From the NCBI RefSeq assembly GCF_015319355.1, contig NZ_JADILU010000008.1:1-64000 (forward strand): a stretch of DNA of 64,000 bases, written 5' to 3'. Below the pieces are notes generated by a model. That model ran no database searches, had not been told where the DNA came from, and worked only from the letters and a program-made list of their open reading frames with translations. Both the position numbers and the translations under genes were made by a program. Within the stretch, counting starts at the first letter, position 1, and each line of letters starts with the position of its first letter. This document shows positions 36,735 to 44,537 of this stretch, piece by piece. The stretch comes from Psychroserpens luteus (GTDB lineage Bacteria > Bacteroidota > Bacteroidia > Flavobacteriales > Flavobacteriaceae).

Positions 36735-36806
36735 GCGAAAGTAGCTCAGGGGTAGAGCATCACCTTGCCAAGGTGGAGGTCGCGGGTTCAAATCCCGTCT
36801 TTCGCT
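36735..36806 (+). tRNA. tRNA-Gly (anticodon GCC)
   Basis: 72 nt. The acceptor stem GCGAAAG/CTTTCGC is fully paired. The D arm is GCTC/GAGC, the anticodon stem TCACC/GGTGG with loop TTGCCAA (anticodon GCC), and the T arm GCGGG/CCCGT with TTCAAAT. Discriminator base T. CCA is not encoded. Confidence 0.97.
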
Positions 36807-36828
36807 CTACAACTTTAAAATATACCAA

Positions 36829-36912
36829 GCTGAAGTGGTGGAATTGGTAGACACGTTGGACTTAAAATCCAATGTCCATTAGGACGTACGGGTTCAAGTC
36901 CCGTCTTCAGTA
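36829..36912 (+). tRNA. tRNA-Leu (anticodon TAA)
   Basis: 84 nt, class II with a long variable arm (TGTCCATTAGGACG). Acceptor stem GCTGAAG/CTTCAGT closes with a G-T pair. The anticodon stem is TTGGA/TCCAA with loop CTTAAAA (anticodon TAA), and the T arm is ACGGG/CCCGT with TTCAAGT. Discriminator A. CCA is not encoded. Degenerate copies of its 3' end follow downstream. Confidence 0.97.
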
Positions 36913-36920
36913 CAGATGAA

Positions 36921-36948
36921 AAGTCGAAACGAAAGTTTCGACTTTTTT
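36921..36948 (+). terminator. intrinsic terminator after the tRNA genes
   Basis: AAGTCGAAAC (36921-36930) pairs perfectly with GTTTCGACTT (36935-36944) around GAAA, followed by TTTT. It closes the two-tRNA transcript. Confidence 0.9.
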
Positions 36949-36967
36949 GGTTTTAAAAAGTTTCCGA

Positions 36968-37214
36968 ATGCTTGCATTCAAGGAAGCTTTTTGAAACCAA
37001 AAAAGTGATTCAATTTTTTGAATAGACTTTTCTCAAGAAGTTGATATGGGACTCGACGCAGTCAATTCCCGTTTTTGTTATATTAAAACAGCTCATGCTT
37101 GCATTCAAGGAAGCTTTTTTAAACAAAAAAAACAATTTAATATTTTTTGAATCCGATTTTCTTAAGATATTGATATAGGATTCGACGCAGTCAATTTAAG
37201 TCTTCAGTAGAGAT
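36968..37214. repeat. tandem degenerate repeat carrying tRNA-Leu 3'-end-like sequences
   Basis: Two units of about 128 bp. Both share the segment ATGCTTGCATTCAAGGAAGC (36968- and 37095-) and the segment TCGACGCAGTCAATT (37053-37067 and 37182-37196). The unit ends resemble the T arm and acceptor end of tRNA-Leu: the second unit ends GTCTTCAGTAGAGAT (37200-37214), 14 of 15 bases identical to 36903-36917. The pattern suggests serial duplication of, or insertion at, the tRNA end. Confidence 0.6.
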
Positions 37215-37218
37215 AAAC

Positions 37219-37250
37219 CTTCAATCTTTTATAGATTAGAAGTTTTTTTT
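37219..37250 (+). terminator. terminator-like hairpin after the tRNA-end repeats
   Basis: CTTCAATCT (37219-37227) pairs with AGATTAGAAG (37233-37242) with one bulge, followed by eight T. It follows the last tRNA-Leu-like end, as a terminator follows the real tRNA. Confidence 0.6.
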
Positions 37251-37534
37251 GTATCCAAAAAACTCATATAAGTTCTTGATTAATTTAACAAATTGATTCA
37301 AAAATAGATTAATGTATTATATAACAGAGCCTTTATCTTAATTGTAAATCGAACCTCAAGTATGTATTGTATTGAGCCACTAAATGATCAATATAGGATC
37401 TTTTGAAAGTTTATTATTCATTGAAAATTTGTATAAAAGGAGCAACTGAGTGTTCAATTTATGTGCTTACAACTCTGCAATTAAACTGCTATTGCTTAAA
37501 ATTTATTTATCTAATGTTATTGTAAATGAGATTT
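37251..37534. other. non-coding spacer before the Crp/Fnr gene
   Basis: AT-rich, no open frame with coding character, no RNA gene recognised. It forms the 3' flank of the minus-strand Crp/Fnr gene. Confidence 0.4.
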
Positions 37535-38215
37535 TTAATAAAAATTAGCAATCTGGATAAGACGTTCAATATTTAGTAATTCAATTTTACGACCATCTGT
37601 AGAAATGAGACTATCATCTTTGAAATCGTGTAGTACACGAGCTAAGGTTTCAATAACAGTGCCTGTCATATTTGCTAAATCAGAGCGAGAAAGCATGATA
37701 TAAGTGATATCTACATTATCAACTTTATACTTATCATGTAAAATTAATAAATTAAGTGCTACTCTTTCTCTAACGGTACGTTGGGATAATACTGCCATAA
37801 GATTTGCCAGAACACTAAATTCGTGACTTAAACTTTTTAGTAGCAAACGTGAAAATGACGAAGAATTTTCAAGTATTTTATTAAAATCATTTATGGTTAT
37901 AAATGAGATTATAGAGTTTTCTATGGAAACTGTTGTATCTCCATAAGTGCTTTCACTTAAAACGGATGAATAGCCAAAAAATTCACCTGCATTATAAATG
38001 TATATTATTTGTTCTCTCCCATCATTATCCATTTTGTATTTTTTTACTTTACCACTTTGTAAATAAAAAATACCAGAAGGTAATGTGCCTTCTGTGAATA
38101 TAGGCTGGTTTTTACGATACTTTTTGTCAACCATAATGTTTTCAAGAAATTCTCTGTCAGGCAAAGGTAATTCGCTTAAAATATACTGGCTATTGAATGT
38201 GAATTTAGTGATCAT
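37535..38215 (-). CDS. Crp/Fnr-family transcriptional regulator
   Basis: 226 residues. An N-terminal cyclic-nucleotide-binding-like beta barrel (about 20-130: NQPIFTEGTLPSGIFYLQSG, REQIIYIYNAGEFFGYSSVL) leads through a dimerisation helix to a winged helix-turn-helix (about 165-215, MLSRSDLANMTGTVIETLARVLHDFK). There are no N-terminal cysteines, so it is not an iron-sulfur Fnr, and the cAMP-contacting residues are not clearly conserved. It is divergent from pckA over a 136-bp region that holds a perfect TTGAT-N4-ATCAA palindrome, a likely binding site for this or the second Crp-type regulator at 44.5 kb. Confidence 0.93.
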   Translation of the reverse strand: MITKFTFNSQYILSELPLPDREFLENIMVDKKYRKNQPIFTEGTLPSGIFYLQSGKVKKYKMDNDGREQIIYIYNAGEFFGYSSVLSESTYGDTTVSIENSIISFITINDFNKILENSSSFSRLLLKSLSHEFSVLANLMAVLSQRTVRERVALNLLILHDKYKVDNVDITYIMLSRSDLANMTGTVIETLARVLHDFKDDSLISTDGRKIELLNIERLIQIANFY

Positions 38216-38255
38216 AATTGAGTTTCAAAGTTACGTCTTATTTGCTTTTTAATCT

Positions 38256-38279
38256 AAAATTTGATTTAAATCAAATTTT
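38256..38279. promoter_or_regulatory. perfect Fnr/Crp-type palindrome between crp-like gene and pckA
   Basis: The 24-bp perfect palindrome has TTGATTTAAATCAA at its core (38261-38274), an exact match to the Fnr consensus TTGAT-N4-ATCAA. Its centre (38267/38268) is about 65 bp upstream of a possible pckA start point and 52 bp upstream of the regulator ATG, so it could control both directions. Confidence 0.7.
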
Positions 38280-38314
38280 ACCAAGATTTGAGTCAATAGC
38301 TATTGTGTTTGAGC

Positions 38315-38336
38315 ATTGTAGTTTTGTAACTACAAT
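38315..38336 (+). promoter_or_regulatory. inverted repeat overlapping the pckA -7 element
   Basis: ATTGTAGTT (38315-38323) and AACTACAAT (38328-38336) are perfect complements around TTGT. The candidate -7 element TAGTTTTG (38319-38326) lies inside. It ends 15 bp before the pckA ATG, so it could be an operator or an mRNA 5' hairpin. Confidence 0.5.
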
Positions 38337-38351
38337 GAAATTATCATTTTT

Positions 38352-39956
38352 ATGAAAAAAATAGAACAATTAAATGCGCTTGGAATTAATCCTAGAAAAG
38401 AATACTTCTGGAATTTACCAGTTTCTAAATTAGTAGAACATACCCTTCAAAGAAAGCAAGGTGTATTGACAAGCACAGGAGCTTTAGCTTGTGATACTGG
38501 AGAGTTTACAGGTAGGTCACCAAAAGATAAATATATTGTTAAGGATAGTGTTACTGAAGACTCTATTTGGTGGGGAAATGTAAACCATCCGTTTTCAACA
38601 GAAGATTTTGATAATTTGTACAACCGTGTTACAGCATTCCTTTCTGATAGAGAAATTTATATTAAAGATGCACAAGCAGGAAGTAAAAAAGAGTATCAAT
38701 TAAATGTTCGTGTTATTACAGAGACGCCTTGGCAAAGTTTATTTGTGAATAATCTTTTTTTAAGACCTTCAAAAAAGGAATTGGAGACTTTTGAACACGA
38801 ATGGTTGATACTGGCTGCTCCAGAATTTAAGGCAGATCCAGAAATAGATAAAACTAGGCAACACAATTTTACAATCATCAATTTTACAAAAAAAGTAATC
38901 CTAATTGGAGGCAGTGCGTACACTGGTGAAATAAAAAAAGGAATTTTTACTATTTTAAATTATATTTTACCACACGATAAAAATGTACTATCAATGCATT
39001 GTTCTGCAAATATTGGTAAAGATGGAAAAACAGCAGTCTTTTTTGGACTTTCAGGAACAGGGAAGACAACCTTATCTGCAGATCCATCCAGAGCGCTTAT
39101 AGGTGATGATGAACATGGTTGGGATTCAGAAAATGTTTTTAATTTTGAAGGAGGTTGTTATGCGAAATGTGTAAATTTAAGTGAAGAAAAAGAACCACAA
39201 ATATTTTCTGCTGTGCGTTTTGGAACCTTACTTGAAAATGTTCGCTTTTATGAAGGTTCAGATATCGTTGATTATGATAATATTCAAGTTACTGAAAACA
39301 CCAGAGCTGCCTATCCAATTAATTTCATAGATAATGCAAAGAACCCTTCTATTGGTGGTGCACCTACAAATATTTTCTTTTTAACTTGTGATGCCTTTGG
39401 AGTATTACCTCCAATTTCTAAATTAACAGTAGGGCAAGCGATGTATCATTTTATTTCTGGGTATACTGCAAAAGTCGCAGGAACTGAAGCTGGGATTACA
39501 GAGCCTCAAACCACGTTTTCAGCATGTTTTGGAGAACCATTTTTACCATTACATCCAACAAAATATGCAGAATTATTAGGGAAAAAACTGAAAGAAAATA
39601 ATGTAAATGTATGGCTTGTTAACACAGGTTGGTCTGGTGGTGCTTACGGAATTGGAGAACGTATCAAATTAAGTTATACGAGAGCAATGATTATAGCTGC
39701 GCTTGACGGAAAATTAGATCAAGTTGATTATTTGAAGCATACTGTTTTTGGTTTGCAAATGCCAATAGAGTGTGAAGGTGTGCCATCCAATATACTAAAC
39801 CCAAAAAATACTTGGGAGAATCCGCAAAAATATGATGAAACTGCAGAAAAACTTGCGGCACAATTCAATGAAAACTTTAAAATGTATCAATCTTTTGCGA
39901 ATGGTGAAATCCGATCTGGAGCACCTAAAGTAGCTGTCAATCTCGAAAAAGCATAG
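38352..39956 (+). CDS. pckA: phosphoenolpyruvate carboxykinase (ATP)
   Basis: 534 residues. It interconverts oxaloacetate plus ATP with PEP, CO2 and ADP, and serves gluconeogenesis or anaplerotic carboxylation. The P-loop GLSGTGKTTLSADP (about 234-247), kinase-2 region GDDEHGW and the substrate-binding TGRSPKDKY (about 53-61) are intact. The metal-binding Lys/His are in HCSANIGKDGKTAVF, and the C-terminal RIKLSYTRAMI region is present. It is the ATP-dependent class. It is divergent from a Crp/Fnr gene, and its promoter holds an Fnr-type palindrome and a second inverted repeat. The Cys-rich small gene starts 30 bp downstream at the preferred ATG. Confidence 0.97.
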   Translation: MKKIEQLNALGINPRKEYFWNLPVSKLVEHTLQRKQGVLTSTGALACDTGEFTGRSPKDKYIVKDSVTEDSIWWGNVNHPFSTEDFDNLYNRVTAFLSDREIYIKDAQAGSKKEYQLNVRVITETPWQSLFVNNLFLRPSKKELETFEHEWLILAAPEFKADPEIDKTRQHNFTIINFTKKVILIGGSAYTGEIKKGIFTILNYILPHDKNVLSMHCSANIGKDGKTAVFFGLSGTGKTTLSADPSRALIGDDEHGWDSENVFNFEGGCYAKCVNLSEEKEPQIFSAVRFGTLLENVRFYEGSDIVDYDNIQVTENTRAAYPINFIDNAKNPSIGGAPTNIFFLTCDAFGVLPPISKLTVGQAMYHFISGYTAKVAGTEAGITEPQTTFSACFGEPFLPLHPTKYAELLGKKLKENNVNVWLVNTGWSGGAYGIGERIKLSYTRAMIIAALDGKLDQVDYLKHTVFGLQMPIECEGVPSNILNPKNTWENPQKYDETAEKLAAQFNENFKMYQSFANGEIRSGAPKVAVNLEKA

Positions 39957-39986
39957 TACATGATTAAAATTAATAAGGAAGCTATA

Positions 39987-40184
39987 ATGAGCTGTCCTAT
40001 TTGTGGTTCTAAATACAAAAAAATAATGCCACAGATAGGAAAGCACATCAATAGTGAATGTGTTTTTTGTCATACTGTTTTTGGAATAAACAATATGAGT
40101 GATTGTTGTGTATATTGTGTGTATAGTGATGTGTCATGTCCTAAATCGCAAAAAAAACAATTAATAACACCTTCAACAATTTAA
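39987..40184 (+). CDS. Cys-rich mini-protein, possible zinc or metal-binding
   Basis: 65 residues from ATG 39987 (MSCPICGSKYKK), preceded by AAGGAAG; a longer frame from 39960 adds nine residues. The cysteine pattern is CPIC - 20-odd residues - CVFC - then DCCVYCVYSDVSCPKSQ. The first two pairs suggest a small zinc ribbon. The DCCVYCxYxxVxCP block resembles short Cys-rich proteins sometimes found next to metal or thiol genes, from memory and not verified. It lies 3-30 bp after pckA and before a methyltransferase gene, so it is likely in the pckA transcript. Function unknown. Confidence 0.7.
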   Translation: MSCPICGSKYKKIMPQIGKHINSECVFCHTVFGINNMSDCCVYCVYSDVSCPKSQKKQLITPSTI

Positions 40185-40253
40185 ACATAAACGATTACGA
40201 ATAGAAATAGATCCAGTTTCTCTATTGATTTTAAAGATTATACAGTTAAAGTT

Positions 40254-40850
40254 ATGATATTCAAAAACCTACATTTAAATATAGAGATTAATGATCACCT
40301 TTTTAATACACTTTACCCTTTACGAATCAAAAAGCTTTCTGAGCGACATTGGACATCTGTAGAAGTAGCTAAACTGGCTGCCGATTACTTAGTAGATAAA
40401 CCAAACTGCAAAGTTTTAGATATTGGTTCTGGAGCAGGAAAGTTTTGTTTGATAGGAGCTTCCACAACAAAAGGTCGTTTTTATGGTGTTGAGCAACGAG
40501 ATAGTCTTGTAAAGTTATCTCAAAAGATAGCGAAAACAAATAATGTCAATAACGTAGAATTCATTCACTCCAACATTACACAAATATCTTTTTCCGATTA
40601 TAATGCCTTTTATTTTTATAATCCCTTTTATGAAAACATAGACGATTCACTTTTAATAGACAATAAAGTTATTATAGATGAAAAATTATATTTTTCATAT
40701 TCAGAATATGTAGAAAATCAATTGAAAAACACACCTGTAGGAACACGTCTTGTTACGTATTGGAGTATGTGGTCGGAAATTCCAGAGGGTTTTGATTTAG
40801 AATTTACAGCCTATAATGGTAAACTAAATTTTTGGGAAAAGAAATTTTGA
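40254..40850 (+). CDS. class I SAM-dependent methyltransferase
   Basis: 198 residues. Motif I is VLDIGSGAGKFCLIGA (about 59-74), the SAM-binding strand and Gly-rich loop. Motif II is RFYGVEQRDSLVKLSQKIA (acidic end of beta 2), and post-motif II is VEFIHSNITQISF. Motif IV is FYFYNPFYENI, where an NPF replaces the NPPY of N-methyltransferases. A helical N-terminal segment (1-50) contains SERHWTSVEVAKLAADYLVD. The substrate is unknown. Its last bases overlap the region before the next small gene, which starts 5 bp later. It lies in a same-strand run with pckA and the Cys-rich gene. Confidence 0.82.
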   Translation: MIFKNLHLNIEINDHLFNTLYPLRIKKLSERHWTSVEVAKLAADYLVDKPNCKVLDIGSGAGKFCLIGASTTKGRFYGVEQRDSLVKLSQKIAKTNNVNNVEFIHSNITQISFSDYNAFYFYNPFYENIDDSLLIDNKVIIDEKLYFSYSEYVENQLKNTPVGTRLVTYWSMWSEIPEGFDLEFTAYNGKLNFWEKKF

Positions 40851-40855
40851 TTGTT

Positions 40856-41092
40856 ATGAATGAACATGAAAATCACATTCAAAAAAGCAAGAAGGAATTA
40901 TTAATACAAGGTGTTGAAAAGCTTAAAATCATTGGTTTTGAAAATGTTACCATTCTTAATATTTTAACTGACGACATTTATCAGCTGTATTTTTTAAGTT
41001 TTCTGAAAAACAGATCTAACCCTATTAATAAAGATGAGATTATTGCAATAAAAGAACTAAAATTATTCGTTACTAGATTACGTGAAGTATAA
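40856..41092 (+). CDS. small basic protein, function unknown
   Basis: 78 residues from ATG 40856, 5 bp after the methyltransferase stop; an alternative upstream ATG at 40832 would overlap that gene. Sequence features: MNEHENHIQKSKKELLIQGV and FENVTILNILTDDIYQLYF, a probable helix-strand-helix, and a charged end ELKLFVTRLREV. No Cys, no membrane segment. Close coupling with the methyltransferase suggests the two work together (inference). Not recognised. Confidence 0.6.
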   Translation: MNEHENHIQKSKKELLIQGVEKLKIIGFENVTILNILTDDIYQLYFLSFLKNRSNPINKDEIIAIKELKLFVTRLREV

Positions 41093-41102
41093 AAGAATAA
41101 TA

Positions 41103-42752
41103 CTATAAATTTTCTTTAGCTCTCATAATGGCAGTATGTATATTTTCAACAACAAGATCATGTTCTATAAATAAAAACATCTCATTTTTTTCAAAACTTT
41201 TCCTCAATGGTTTTTTAATACCCGAAATTATTACTTTTATTTTTCGTGCCTTATAGGTTTTTAATATTTCTTTTATGCTTTGATATCCTGTAGCATCTAT
41301 TAACGGTACGTAGCGCATTCTAATAATGATAACTTTAGGTTGCAGTTGCGTATTGGTAATAGTTTCTTGAAATTGTCTGGCTGCTCCAAAAAATAGAGGT
41401 CCATTAATTTCATATAACAATACTCCTTTAGGTATATCTAGTAGCTCTTCATCAAAAAGGTGTTCTTTGTTTTTGTTTTTAGAAGAAATATTTTGAATGT
41501 TAACTGATTCACTCATTCGTTTCATAAACATGAAACTAGATAATACGATTCCAATTTCTATGGCAATTACCAAGTCAAAAATAACGGTAAGAAAAAAAGT
41601 AGTGAGCAGAATAATAATATCCATTCTATTCCCTTTTAAAATAGATTTGAATTGTTTCCATTCACTCATATGATATGCTACAACCATTAAAATTCCAGCT
41701 AGACATGACATAGGAATTAATTTCGCGTAAGGAGCAAATAAAAGCATAATAGCCAATAAGACTAAAGCATGGACGATACCTGCAATTGGTGTTCTTCCTC
41801 CATTTTTAACATTGGTAGCTGTTCTGGCAATAGCTCCTGTAGCAGGAATGCCACCAAAGAGCGATGACATAATATTCGCTGCTCCTTGTGCTACTAATTC
41901 CATATTTGAACGGTGTTTTCCTCCAATCATTGAATCTGAAACCACAGCAGAAAGGAGCGATTCTATGCTTCCTAATATAGCAATGGCAAATGCGGGCTGG
42001 ATAAGTGATTTGATGGTGTCAAAATCAACATTTGGTATATGCGGAAGCCCTAACTTATTTGGAATAGTCCCAAAATTACTCTCAATAGTATCTACAGGAA
42101 TGTCAAATAGCAATACAACTATGGTTGATAATACTATAGCTACAATAGATCCTGGGATTTTTTTTATTAGTTTTTGAAAATATAAAGTAATAAATATAGT
42201 TACGAGAGCAATACTAATAGCATACCAATTTATTTTGTGAATATTATTAAAATATACCGTCCATTTATCTATGAAATTTGCTGGAACCTTAGAAATATGG
42301 AGACCAAAAAAGTCATTAATTTGTGAGCTAAAAATAATGAGTGCAATCCCACTGGTAAAGCCTACAATTAGAGAATATGGGATGTACTTTAATAAATTAC
42401 CTAACCTTGCCAATCCAAATCCAATGATAATAAAACCAGCCATAAAAGTGGCTATGGTTAAACCATCTGTCCCATATTGTTCAACAATACCATAAACAAT
42501 TACAATGAAAGCTCCTGTTGGGCCTCCGATTTGAACTCGGCTACCGCCAAATGTTGAAATGATTATACCTGCAATAATTGCGGTTAAGATTCCTTTTTCA
42601 GGAGAGACTCCAGAGGCAATTGCAAAAGCAATTGCCAAGGGTAAAGCAACGATTCCCACTATTATTCCCGAAAGAATATCTTTTGTTACTATTTCTTTCG
42701 AAATGCCTTCTTTTAAAAGAGAAAAAAGCTTTGGGACAAATTCTTTGTACAT
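41103..42752 (-). CDS. SulP-family anion transporter
   Basis: 549 residues with about 12 transmembrane segments, then a cytoplasmic STAS domain (about 440-545, LYEINGPLFFGAARQFQETI and LIDATGYQSIKEIL). Family signatures: PLAIAFAIASGVSPEKGILT (about 37-56), GGSRVQIGGPTGAFIVIVYG and AILGSIESLLSAVVSDSMIG. SulP proteins import sulfate or bicarbonate, and some are Na+/HCO3- symporters (BicA). The sequence alone does not decide. Together with pckA and icd nearby, bicarbonate uptake is an attractive possibility. It is the last gene of the icd-DUF983-SulP minus-strand set (40-bp gap). Confidence 0.92.
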   Translation of the reverse strand: MYKEFVPKLFSLLKEGISKEIVTKDILSGIIVGIVALPLAIAFAIASGVSPEKGILTAIIAGIIISTFGGSRVQIGGPTGAFIVIVYGIVEQYGTDGLTIATFMAGFIIIGFGLARLGNLLKYIPYSLIVGFTSGIALIIFSSQINDFFGLHISKVPANFIDKWTVYFNNIHKINWYAISIALVTIFITLYFQKLIKKIPGSIVAIVLSTIVVLLFDIPVDTIESNFGTIPNKLGLPHIPNVDFDTIKSLIQPAFAIAILGSIESLLSAVVSDSMIGGKHRSNMELVAQGAANIMSSLFGGIPATGAIARTATNVKNGGRTPIAGIVHALVLLAIMLLFAPYAKLIPMSCLAGILMVVAYHMSEWKQFKSILKGNRMDIIILLTTFFLTVIFDLVIAIEIGIVLSSFMFMKRMSESVNIQNISSKNKNKEHLFDEELLDIPKGVLLYEINGPLFFGAARQFQETITNTQLQPKVIIIRMRYVPLIDATGYQSIKEILKTYKARKIKVIISGIKKPLRKSFEKNEMFLFIEHDLVVENIHTAIMRAKENL

Positions 42753-42792
42753 CGTACTATTGATTAATTTCTTATTAAACTTTCACTTTAGT

Positions 42793-43170
42793 TTACCACT
42801 TCGTTGTATAATCGATGATCATATTGAGTAAAATAGCTCTTGCAATGCGCATTAATGGAATCTGTAACATGAAACTAAATAGTATAATTAATGGATAAAG
42901 AAGTTTGAAAAAACTATTCATGCTATCCAATAAAAACCCTAATGTTAATAATGGAATAAGAACAATAAGAACAATGGGATAGCTAATCCATAAAGCAGCG
43001 GTATAAAATCCAGGTTCTAATTTAAAATTCTGTTCACAATGAGGGCATTTGTCAGGCATTTCTAAAATTCTTGAAAACACGATTAATCCTGGATTGCTGA
43101 ATAAATTTCCAATTTGACAGCGTGGACATTTTAATTTTAAAATACTGTAAAGCTTGGTTCCCTTTTTCAT
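42793..43170 (-). CDS. DUF983 family membrane protein
   Basis: 125 residues. Two Cys pairs form a zinc ribbon at the N-terminus: KCPRCQIGNLF and KCPHCEQNFKLEPGFYTAA. The last segment, EPGFYTAALW, is the DUF983 signature. Two transmembrane helices follow (about 55-78 and 88-108). DUF983 proteins are often near cytochrome oxidase genes in other phyla; here the neighbours are icd (46 bp upstream) and a SulP gene. The role is unknown. Confidence 0.85.
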   Translation of the reverse strand: MKKGTKLYSILKLKCPRCQIGNLFSNPGLIVFSRILEMPDKCPHCEQNFKLEPGFYTAALWISYPIVLIVLIPLLTLGFLLDSMNSFFKLLYPLIILFSFMLQIPLMRIARAILLNMIIDYTTKW

Positions 43171-43216
43171 AGACTATTTTCTGAGTGATGATATCAAATG
43201 TTTGGCTTTGATAGAC

Positions 43217-44437
43217 TTACATGTTGTTAACAATAGCTTCCCCAAATTCAGAACATTTAAGTAGTGTAGCACCTTTCATTAATCTCTCAAAATCATAGGT
43301 TACAGTTTTTTTATGAATAGCTCCCTTTAATCCTTTAACTATTAAGTCTGCTGCTTCTTGCCAGCCTAAATATTCTAACATCATGACACCAGAAAGAATT
43401 TCGGAAGAAGGGTTCACTTTATCTTGGTCTTTGTATTTGGGTGCAGTACCATGTGTTGCTTCAAATATAGAAACACCTGTTTGATAATTTATATTGGCAC
43501 CTGGTGCAATTCCTATTCCACCTACGATAGCAGCCAAAGCATCAGAAATATAATCACCATTTAAGTTAAGAGTTGCAATAACATCATACTGTTCTGGTCT
43601 TAAAATGATTTGTTGCAAAAATGCATCGGCAATAACATCTTTGATAATTACTTGATGTCCGTTTTTCGTAATAACTTGCCAAGGACCTCCTTCGTGATCT
43701 TTTGCGCCAAATTCATCTTTGGCTAATTGATAGCTCCATTCTTTAAATTTACCTTCGGTAAATTTCATAATATTGCCTTTATGAACAATTGTGACCGATT
43801 TTCTTTCATTATCAATAGCATATTGAATAGCAGCTCTCATTAAACGCTCGGTTCCTTCTTTTGAGACCGGTTTAATACCAATAGATACGGTATCAGGAAA
43901 CCTGATTGCAGTTACACCCATTTCATTGATTAGAAAGTTTTTTACTTTTTCAAGTTCGGGAGTACCATTTAACCATTCTATTCCAGCATAAATATCTTCA
44001 GTGTTTTCTCTAAAAATAACCATATCTACTTTTTCAGGATGCTTTACTGGAGAGGGCACACCTTCATACCATTTTACTGGTCGTACACAAGCATATAAAT
44101 CCAGTTGTTGACGTAAAGCCACATTAAGCGATCGCATACCACCTCCTATAGGTGTTGTTAATGGACCTTTTATCGCTACCAAGTATTTTTCAATACTTTT
44201 TATGGTCTCTTTAGGTAACCATTCACCTGTTTTTTCGAAAGCCTTCTCACCTGCATACACTTCTTTCCATTTAATTTTTCTGTAATTTCCATAGGCATTG
44301 TGTACAGCACTATCAATTACTAATTTGGTAGCTTTCCAAATATCTGACCCAATACCATCCCCTTCAATAAAGGGGATAATGGGTTTGTTTGGGACATGTA
44401 ATTTTTCATTAATGAGATAGATGTTGCTTTCATTCAT
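43217..44437 (-). CDS. icd: isocitrate dehydrogenase (NADP type)
   Basis: 406 residues. The E. coli-like homodimeric enzyme converts isocitrate to 2-oxoglutarate plus CO2 in the TCA cycle, reversible in vitro. Substrate loop [20 protein letters not shown] contains the Ser site regulated by phosphorylation in E. coli and the Arg ligands. [24 protein letters not shown] and [11 protein letters not shown] follow. The cofactor end [21 protein letters not shown] is the NADP-type motif with Lys/Tyr. Divergent from the second Crp/Fnr gene across a 100-bp region with repeated TGTTAT half-sites. Upstream of DUF983 and SulP genes in one probable operon. Confidence 0.96.
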   Translation of the reverse strand: MNESNIYLINEKLHVPNKPIIPFIEGDGIGSDIWKATKLVIDSAVHNAYGNYRKIKWKEVYAGEKAFEKTGEWLPKETIKSIEKYLVAIKGPLTTPIGGGMRSLNVALRQQLDLYACVRPVKWYEGVPSPVKHPEKVDMVIFRENTEDIYAGIEWLNGTPELEKVKNFLINEMGVTAIRFPDTVSIGIKPVSKEGTERLMRAAIQYAIDNERKSVTIVHKGNIMKFTEGKFKEWSYQLAKDEFGAKDHEGGPWQVITKNGHQVIIKDVIADAFLQQIILRPEQYDVIATLNLNGDYISDALAAIVGGIGIAPGANINYQTGVSIFEATHGTAPKYKDQDKVNPSSEILSGVMMLEYLGWQEAADLIVKGLKGAIHKKTVTYDFERLMKGATLLKCSEFGEAIVNNM

Positions 44438-44476
44438 AATTCGTAGATGTTCAATTTAATACAAAAATACATTAAA

Positions 44477-44519
44477 TGTTATATAAAAACATAACAAATG
44501 TTATATTTTTATATGTTAT
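44477..44519. promoter_or_regulatory. TGTTAT half-site cluster between icd and the second Crp/Fnr gene
   Basis: TGTTAT (44477-44482) and ATAACA (44491-44496) form an inverted pair with an 8-bp spacer; two more TGTTAT copies follow at 44499 and 44514. A Crp/Fnr-type dimer site is plausible but differs from the TTGAT-type palindrome at 38.26 kb. TATATTTG at 44526-44533 could be the -7 element of the regulator gene. Confidence 0.5.
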
Positions 44520-44537
44520 TTATTATATATTTGGACG

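Noticed and set aside
36968-37196. CRISPR array
   Set aside because: Only two degenerate units of about 128 bp, with no short regular repeats or cas genes.
37535-38215. Oxygen-sensing Fe-S Fnr
   Set aside because: No cysteine cluster in this regulator or in the one at 44538; Crp/Fnr family is as far as the sequence goes.
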